From Pictodentalium vernedei (lineage: Eukaryota; Mollusca; Scaphopoda; Dentaliida; Dentaliidae): a stretch of DNA of 64,000 nucleotides. The notes beneath the pieces are model-generated. The model saw only the letters and a list, made by a program, of their open reading frames with translations. It ran no database searches and was not told where the DNA came from. Location: positions 544,444,971-544,508,970 of the forward strand of contig CM062297.1 in NCBI GenBank assembly GCA_031216915.1, given 5' to 3'. Each line of letters opens with the position of its first letter. The stretch's first letter is position 1. Position numbers and translations under genes: made by a program. Below are positions 58,276 to 64,000 of this stretch, piece by piece.

Positions 58276-60706
58276 TATATAATAATAATAATAATAATAA
58301 ATTTTCTATAGCGTAAAACCACCAGAGGTGCTCTAAAACGCTTTACAAACAGATTATGCAAAACTCGACTGGAACAGATACGTTTTCAATTGTTTCTTAA
58401 ATACATTTAAATTTGTTTGTAGTTGTATTTCAGGAGGAAGCATATTCCATAGGCGTGGGCCAGCAATTGAGAAAGCTCTCTCCCTTGCCAGGCCAGACCT
58501 AGTGAATGGTACGTTCAGTAAAAGACTGTTTGAGGAACGTAGACATCGTTTCGGAATGTGGCGGGAGACCAGCTCGCTCAAGTATGCAGGAGCGAGGCCA
58601 TGGACACATTTGAATACCAACATGAGAATTTTAAAATGTACTCTGCTCTGTATTGGAAGCCAATGGAGCTCCTTTAAGACAGGAGTGATGTGGTCAGACC
58701 GTTTGGCGCCAGTTACAATTCTGGCAGCAATATTCTGAATTCCTTGCAACTGCTGTAACAAGTTAAGTGGCAGGCCAAGGAATAGAGAATTGCAATAATC
58801 CAACTGGGATGTTATGAAAGAGTGAACTAGCTGTTTCAATGCTTTCTCACTGAGAAAAACACGCAGTTTTCTCAAATTTCAAAGTTGCCAAAAACATGAT
58901 TTAGAAATCTTTTTGATATTCGATTCCAATGTGATATTGGAGTCGAATATGACGCCGATGTTTCTCGCACTGTCGCTTACCTTAGCGACAGAGTCACCAA
59001 CGCTTATTGATCTAACGGGATGAGAAAATGAGGTTCGCTTTTTAGAAATAACTAAAACCTCTGTCTTAGAATCATTCATTTTCAGTTTATGACTGCACAT
59101 CCATTGTCTGACAGAGTTGACGCATGTTTCCATTTCGGACACGCTAGCAACCGTGTCAGAGACATCGGCTGGATCGAATACCAAGTATAGCTGTGTGTCA
59201 TCAGCATAGAGATGATATGGCACACCGAGATCTCTTAGCATTCGGCCCAGCGATGCAGTGTATAGTGTGAAAAGTACAGGGCCAAGCACTGAACCCTGGG
59301 GTACACCACATTTTAAATGTTTTCTGTCAGACCTAGTGTTATCAATGGAGATTTGTTGAGAACGATGTGACAAATAGCTGTGAAACCATTTAAGAACAGT
59401 CCCAGTGACACCATGTTGTTTCATAATGTCCAGCAAAAAGTCGTGATCGACCGTGTCGAATGCGGCGGAGAGATCCAAAAGTACGAGAAGAACGGCTTTA
59501 CCATTTGCTAATGCGCAGATTATGTCATTGTGTACGCGTAGAAGAGCAGTCTCTGTACTATGTCTTGGTTTGTAAGCTGACTGAAATGGCTCCAAAAGGT
59601 TATTCAGGTTAAGATGATTATTCAATTGATCGACTACAATCTTTTCAGTGATTTTAGATATAAAAGATAGGTTTGAGACTGGCCTATAATTCTTCAAATT
59701 ATTTGGGTCTAATGATGGTTTTTTAATTAGAGGTGATACCAGAGCGTCTTTCATCACATCCGGGACATTTCCTTCCATAAGTGAAGCCTGAACAATTTTA
59801 GTGATGATGGGCACAATAGTGGACGCCATAGATTTCACAAGTGATGTAGGAATTGGGTCCAGAGCGTTAGATTTGTTTGGCGAAGAGTTAATGCATTTTA
59901 ACACCACAGCCTCAGATACTTTTGAAAAATCCGAAAAATTTGATTTTATCGTCAGTTTAGATAGCACAGGCGTATCAGCATCATTAATGCTTTCTTGAAT
60001 AAGCTTGATTTTTGAAATAAAATAGTCACTAAATCTTGATAGGAGATCGGTTACAGATGAATGCTCAGGAAGAATTATGTTCTTTGTGTTGCCTAGTAAC
60101 TGCTTTGTGATAGTGAATAAAGATTTACTATCTGATGTGTCTGTAATCAGATCGTTGTAATATTGACGTTTAGCCTGTTTTATCAGTGCATTTGTTGTGT
60201 TACGTTGCTGGTGTAACATTTGACGATGAACTTCAAGTTTGGTCTTATTGTACAGCCGCTCCAACCTACGGCGACTGTGTTTTGCATCCATGATGGCATC
60301 CGTAAACCAGGGAGCTGGTTGTCTTTGAGAGATTGTTCTTGATTTCAATGGGGCGTGCTTATCCAAAATAGCAGAAAGTGTGTTATTATACATGGAGCAC
60401 AAAACATCTGATGGCCCAGCGCTGCAGTTAATTAGCTGTGTCGATTTAATGTTTTTTTCAAGGGATGAGCGATCAATAGAGTTAATTTTACGAAACTGTA
60501 TATGCCGCCGTTGGTTACTTGGTTTTTTCAGTAGCATGAGTGACGAAACGTTAAAGTGATCAGATATTACTGGATCATGTACCGTAATGTTTTTCATCAG
60601 TGGCGTGTCACCTTGTCTGATCATTATGAGATCGAGGGTGTGCCCGCTCTTGTGAGTTGGTTCATGCACAAGTTGCGTATAGCCAAAAGACTCAATGAGA
60701 GTTAGA
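58276..60706 (-). mobile_element. CR1/L2-like non-LTR retrotransposon, 5' truncated
   Basis: Runs 5' to 3' on the minus strand. It begins abruptly inside the endonuclease domain at about 60706, which is the usual 5' truncation from incomplete target-primed reverse transcription. It continues through a reverse transcriptase and ends in a short 3' UTR (GGTTTTACGCTATAG) followed by (TAA)n at 58276-58300, the kind of microsatellite tail seen in CR1/L2-type elements. No target-site duplication was identified. It sits in the 15-kb intron of the BAIAP3/UNC13D-like gene in the same orientation as that gene. Confidence 0.9.
58354..60706 (-). pseudogene. Endonuclease/reverse transcriptase ORF with one premature TGA
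   Basis: Residues below count from the Met at 60669. Residues 1-40 are the end of the AP-endonuclease-like domain (THKSGHTLDL; the SDHF motif at 36-39 carries the catalytic His). The reverse transcriptase spans about 270-540: LLDLSAAFD (first catalytic Asp about 399), CGVPQGSVLGP (454-464) and YADD (488-491). The frame stops at TGA 58879-58881 and then continues in the same frame, as NLRKLRVFLS and the thumb/C-terminal region ending LKTYLFQSSFA at 58354. Related elements usually have Arg here, so the stop is most simply a CGA to TGA transition. All catalytic motifs are otherwise intact, which suggests a young copy. Confidence 0.9.
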
Positions 60707-61061
60707 AACTATGAAAATCTCCTGGTCCTTAAAGAAAACTGCAAGAGCCAAATTTCATTATTTTAAAAATTCAGCACATTAACAACCAGCGGATTTTAAA
60801 GGATACTTTTATTCTGGTGAAAAAAATGTGGTATATATGCAGTCAATTGAAATAAACATCACATCATGATTTTTTAAGACGAAAGTTAACCATGATTAAA
60901 AAAAGATATATCCTGTGAGACGTTAATGCAAGCTCATTGCAGCAGCTTCAGTAACAGTTTAGGTAGTCTAATAACAGCAATCAAGCTTTCTATTTCATAA
61001 ATAAATAAATTGTTGAAAATCAGAATCAGCCATTCATAAGTTATTATTCTAAGAAACTCAC

Positions 61062-61131
61062 CTTCTATCAGCAGCGTTCCGGAGTCTGCTCTATAAGAAC
61101 ATCTGAGATTCAAGATACCATATTTTCCACT
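61062..61131 (-). CDS. BAIAP3/UNC13D: BAIAP3/UNC13D-like exon (start of C-terminal C2 domain)
   Basis: Seventy nt reading SGKYGILNLRCSYRADSGTL then LIE, and ending in phase 1. The acceptor is a ...ttttcag tract and the donor is GTGAGT, a strong consensus. The peptide is the first beta strands of the C2 domain; the relatives have a YG-x-L-x-V/L-x-C-x-Y pattern at the same place. The remaining G of the last codon joins the TA of the next exon to make valine, giving the typical (I/V)EVLNAKD strand. The exon before it is not recognised in the window, so where the MUN domain ends is unknown. Confidence 0.88.
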
Positions 61132-61425
61132 CTGAAAATTTTTCTGAAAGCATTTGTTAAAATTAGAACTGATAGATTGTATAACACACTATCTGACCAA
61201 TGCAAAAATGACCAATGCAAAAAATAATTGACAAATGAAATATATAATCCGCTTCCATCTAACATAGGAAATGCTGAAAGAATATTTCAGTAGTCCACTT
61301 CAAATAAAACTCGGACTTTCTTACAACAAGCCAAGACCAATACCGGGTCTGGATCTGCGTCGCTGCATGCAATTGATTACAGAGATGAACAGACTTCAAA
61401 GTATCGGCAAACAGGAAGTGGCTGC

Positions 61426-61597
61426 ATGGCAGATCTGAAAATTAGACACACGATACAACTCATCATTATGAAGCAGCAGACCAAATATAAAATCATTCCC
61501 TTTCACAGAAGCCAAGAAAACTTTGACGGAAGAAGAGTTTCGGACGGACTGACGGAGTCGAGCGGTTACAAGACCTGCTCTGCCGCTGGCAATGCAG
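61426..61597 (+). CDS. Candidate small two-exon gene, exon 1 (unknown)
   Basis: An ATG at 61426 opens a frame of 57 codons plus one base up to GCAG|GTAAAAAG, a plausible donor. The frame is open upstream to about 61294, so the true start or an upstream exon may differ. The peptide starts MADLKIRHTIQLIIMKQQTK and is basic, with no signal peptide or membrane segment. I do not recognise the family. It joins in frame to 61925-62085. It lies on the opposite strand, immediately 5' of the BAIAP3/UNC13D-like exon at 61062-61131, and so within that gene or its upstream intron. The Kozak context is only partly favourable (G at +4, T at -3). Confidence 0.3.
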
Positions 61598-61924
61598 GTA
61601 AAAAGCGAAACCTTTAAAATGATAAAAGACATATAATTATAACAAAGAATTTTTATAGGTAGTTCCATTACCATAACTATTTCAATGTTGGAAGCCACTT
61701 GCAGGTCTCTGTTGAAAAATACTGGTACCACAGTGATCAATAATGGCTTCATATTCGTTACACATAAAACAGGCATAAAAGTGTTATTCATTCAAGAAAG
61801 GTGAAATCGACTTAAATTCCTAAATTTTTATGTGTAGATATAAGAAAACTGATATTTCAACTTTCCCAAATGAATATCTGAAAGCAATATTGAGTGATTA
61901 TCTTTAATTCCTATAAACTTGCAG

Positions 61925-62085
61925 GGAAATGGTCTTCCAAACCAATTCTCTGCAACATTATAGAAAATAAAATTTCTGCATTTCACAGAAAAAGGCTGAA
62001 GTCAGCTGATGAGCTGTTTAATATCCCTGACCTGAAAGCAAATGATATTTTCTTAAGGCACATTTGTTTTATTAACATGTATTGA
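61925..62085 (+). CDS. Candidate small two-exon gene, exon 2 (unknown)
   Basis: Preceded by an acceptor-like tract (...cctataaacttgcag). Joined to exon 1 across a 327-nt intron it continues the frame for 52 residues, including the charged segment SAFHRKRLKSADELFNIPDL, to TGA at 62083-62085. An AATAAA follows 22 nt later. The predicted protein is 110 aa with no recognised domain. Support is the frame-consistent GT-AG junction, a coding-like composition and the poly(A) signal; against it are the lack of homology I can recall and the short length. Confidence 0.3.
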
Positions 62086-62107
62086 GGAGTGCCTATGGGC
62101 ACTCTTC

Positions 62108-62113
62108 AATAAA
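62108..62113 (+). terminator. Poly(A) signal AATAAA after candidate gene
   Basis: Canonical AATAAA 22 nt downstream of the candidate stop codon. It lies directly after a small stem-loop (GAGTGCC-TAT-GGGCACTC, 62088-62105). This is the best evidence that 61925-62085 could be a real 3' terminal exon, although AATAAA is common by chance in AT-rich DNA. Confidence 0.3.
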
Positions 62114-62559
62114 TTGTAGCAAAATGATTTATAATGAGCAAATTGTGACTTCTACAAATAAACAAGCAAATTCAGTGAATGCATGTCTCCTGCTGGGCAG
62201 CAGTTTCAAGGGGAATTAATGCATCCAGTGGAATATAGTTGAGTTGCAAGTGGAAGTTATTTAGAAGAGACAGAACAGACAGTGCTTCAGACAGTGGTTA
62301 TCAGATTTATTTTCACGGAGGTCACTGTCAAAGCAAGTAAAGTGATGTGGAGTATAACTGTAAGAATATCTAAAAATTAAGACTGTATGATAAGACATAT
62401 TACATTAAACTGATGTGAAAAGTGTTAACCAATCTGTAAAGCTTGTGATTGGAAGTTAATGAAACCTTGGAAGTGATGTCCAGATTATTTAATATGGTGG
62501 TCTGTATATGGTACCTGGATAGTCTGACTTTGTAGGGTTGCAAAAGAAGTAATGATGAA

Positions 62560-63660
62560 GACATATTCTGGTCTCACAATGATAACAAAGATACACAAGA
62601 AGTTTTGTGAAGATCGGTTCATAAATATGGCTTTTAGTCCCAGGTGCGTTGATGAATGGGCAGACGGACAGATTTTCGGTACAAAATTTCCCACATTCGA
62701 ACTTGACCTAGGTATTGATAAAAGTAATCCATATATGAAATTTCATTGAAATTAGTTGACTCTAAGAAAAGTTAGAGTCTGGAAACCATCAGCCAATCAA
62801 ATTTAAGCAACCTAATTAAATATGCGCAGAAAATGCTCATGTTCAAACTTGGATCCACAATTGATGAACGTGATCTACTACCCAAATTTCATCAAAATCG
62901 ACTGACTGTAAGTAAAGATACAGTCTCGAAATGAAAAACACGGAACGTGTGCACTTACTGTGTATTAGTAGTAGCACTGAACAAATCAAAGTTTCCCTAA
63001 TTTGCATAATTTTTGCACGAGAAGAAAACCCGTATTATATGTGATATATTGCATGTTACTAAACATTCATACAAAAATGTATTCAAATCCGGACTTTCAT
63101 ATAGAAGTTCTCTACAAAAAACAAATTACACCCAATTTCGGAACAAAATGGCAGCTGGTGGCCATCTTAAATTTTGGACCAAACCCCAAAACACATATTC
63201 TGGTCTCACAATGATAACAAAGATACCCAAGAAGTTTCGTGAAGATCGATTCATAAATACGGCTTTTAGTGTGAGGTGCGTTGATGCACAGGACAGACGG
63301 ACAGGCAGACAGACAGATTTTCGGTACAAAATTTCAAGTCAAGTTCAAAATTTCCCACATTCCAACCTGACCTAGGTATTGATAAAAGTAATCCATATAT
63401 GAAATTTCATCGAAATCGGTTCATTTTAAGGAAAGTTAAGAGTCTGGAACTTGCAGCCAATCAAATTTTAGCAACCTAATTAAATATGCGAGGAAAATGC
63501 CCATATTCGAACTTGGACCCACAACTGATGAAAGTGATCTACTACCCAAATTTCATAAAAATCCGGTCACTGTAAGGAAAGTTAGAGTCTGGAAACAAAA
63601 AACATGGAGGACACCCCGAATTTAATATCTCCCATTTTTTTCAAAAAGCGGGAGACAACA
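62560..63660 (-). repeat. Two inverted copies of the 335-bp repeat family
   Basis: TCTGGTCTCACAATGATAAC at 62567 and 63199 starts two units about 632 bp apart. Each runs through AAGAAGTTT, a GACGGACAG microsatellite, TTTCCCACATTC and ACCTAGGTATTGATAAAAGT. Open frames here are repeat-derived. Family resemblance with 1590-2560 is clear in TAATTTGCATAATTTTTGCA and AACAAAATGGCAGC. Confidence 0.75.
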
Positions 63661-64000
63661 AGCTCTATACCAGTTAATGGTATCACAGTACTAAATATTT
63701 CCTATAGCTGTCCATTATAATGTTTAAATGAGCGCATCACTTTAATTTTGACATTCAAATATCTTTGTCAAGTACAGCCCTTCAGACAAGTTTTTCTGAC
63801 CTGAAAACAGGGGGTCATGCAACAAATAAGAGAGAAAAACTGACAGGAAGGGAAGTATTGGTCACATGCATATATTTTTCAGGGAATTCCCAACAAAAAC
63901 ACATCAATAATCAATTGTATTTTTTAGGTCAAAAAAGTCCTCAAATCACCCACCTCTTTATTTGTCTGGAATATTCAACAATAATGCAAAATGTCTGCAG

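Larger units (their letters stand above)
26126..61131 (-). other. BAIAP3/UNC13D: 3' half of a BAIAP3/UNC13D-like (Munc13-4 family) gene, five exons
   Basis: Five exons on the minus strand join without breaking the reading frame (61062-61131, 46071-46109, 43459-43582, 31234-31436, 26126-26235). All junctions are GT-AG with phases 1, 1, 2, 1 from 5' to 3'. The product is the last roughly 180 residues: a complete C2 domain and a short charged tail ending ...MKTEDQAVTPTS. Family knowledge: BAIAP3 and UNC13D (Munc13-4) are cytosolic MUN-domain proteins that tether and prime secretory vesicles or lysosome-related granules through SNAREs, and their C-terminal C2 domain binds membrane lipid with calcium. 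The two vertebrate paralogues cannot be separated from this part. The MUN domain and first C2 must lie upstream, to the right of the window or in exons I did not recognise in 61132-64000. About 35 kb of genome carries only 546 coding bases, so introns dominate. Confidence 0.9.

Noticed and set aside
61396-61791. 131-codon minus-strand frame
   Set aside because: It overlaps the plus-strand candidate exon and includes a hydrophobic AT-rich stretch; no match to the MUN domain expected upstream of the C2 exons.
62088-62105. Histone-type 3' stem-loop
   Set aside because: The stem GAGTGCC/GGGCACTC does not match the histone stem-loop consensus, and an AATAAA follows.

Overview
The window is non-coding-rich, AT-rich animal DNA with spliced exons, GT-AG introns and dense transposable elements. 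The repeat content (short elements flanked by GTCC/GTCT microsatellites with cores of roughly 140-170 bp tandem units, tRNA-derived SINEs, foldback MITEs, CR1/Jockey-like retroelements, Tc1 elements) is what I associate with marine lophotrochozoans such as molluscs or brachiopods. I cannot name a species from sequence alone. There is no sign of bacterial or viral gene organisation.

One cellular gene is firmly supported. The 3' part of a BAIAP3/UNC13D-type (Munc13-4-like) gene lies on the minus strand from 61131 down to a stop codon at 26126. Five exons (70, 39, 124, 203 and 110 nt) join in frame through GT-AG introns of about 15.0, 2.5, 12.0 and 5.0 kb. They encode the C-terminal C2 domain, with its calcium-binding aspartates, and the tail. 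The 5' exons lie beyond the right edge or were not recognised between 61132 and 64000. A weaker two-exon candidate gene of 110 codons lies upstream of these exons on the opposite strand (61426-62085, +), with an AATAAA 22 nt after its stop.

Layout: 1-6.3 kb is diverged and tandem repeats, including a recent 326-bp triplication (5.0-6.0 kb) and a 240-bp triplication (4.1-4.8 kb). 6.3-10.6 kb is a 170-bp-unit array split by insertion of another repeat. 12.4-15.0 kb holds two nested elements. 15.7-17.8 kb has a SINE with a large palindrome at its head, a TTAA-flanked MITE and a short element with hairpin ends. 19.9-24.4 kb has two further tandem-core elements, one with a recent 481-bp duplication. 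26.1-61.1 kb is the gene, its introns packed with a Tc1 element whose catalytic core is replaced by telomere-like repeats (28.5-29.6 kb), retroelement remnants (34.2-35.0, 36.9-37.9, 39.1-42.6 kb), SINEs, foldbacks, a 4.2-kb higher-order satellite array (48.6-52.8 kb) and a nearly intact CR1-like open reading frame with one premature stop (58.3-60.7 kb). 62.5-63.7 kb is inverted copies of the repeat seen at 1.5-2.5 kb.

Apart from the C2-domain gene, most of the recognisable protein-coding sequence is transposon-derived and broken. The most unusual points are the telomere-like tract inside the Tc1 element, the four-monomer higher-order array, and the recurrence of an AACAAGAG end motif on several otherwise different repeat families. 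I found no multi-gene operating system comparable to a defence island or biosynthetic cluster.
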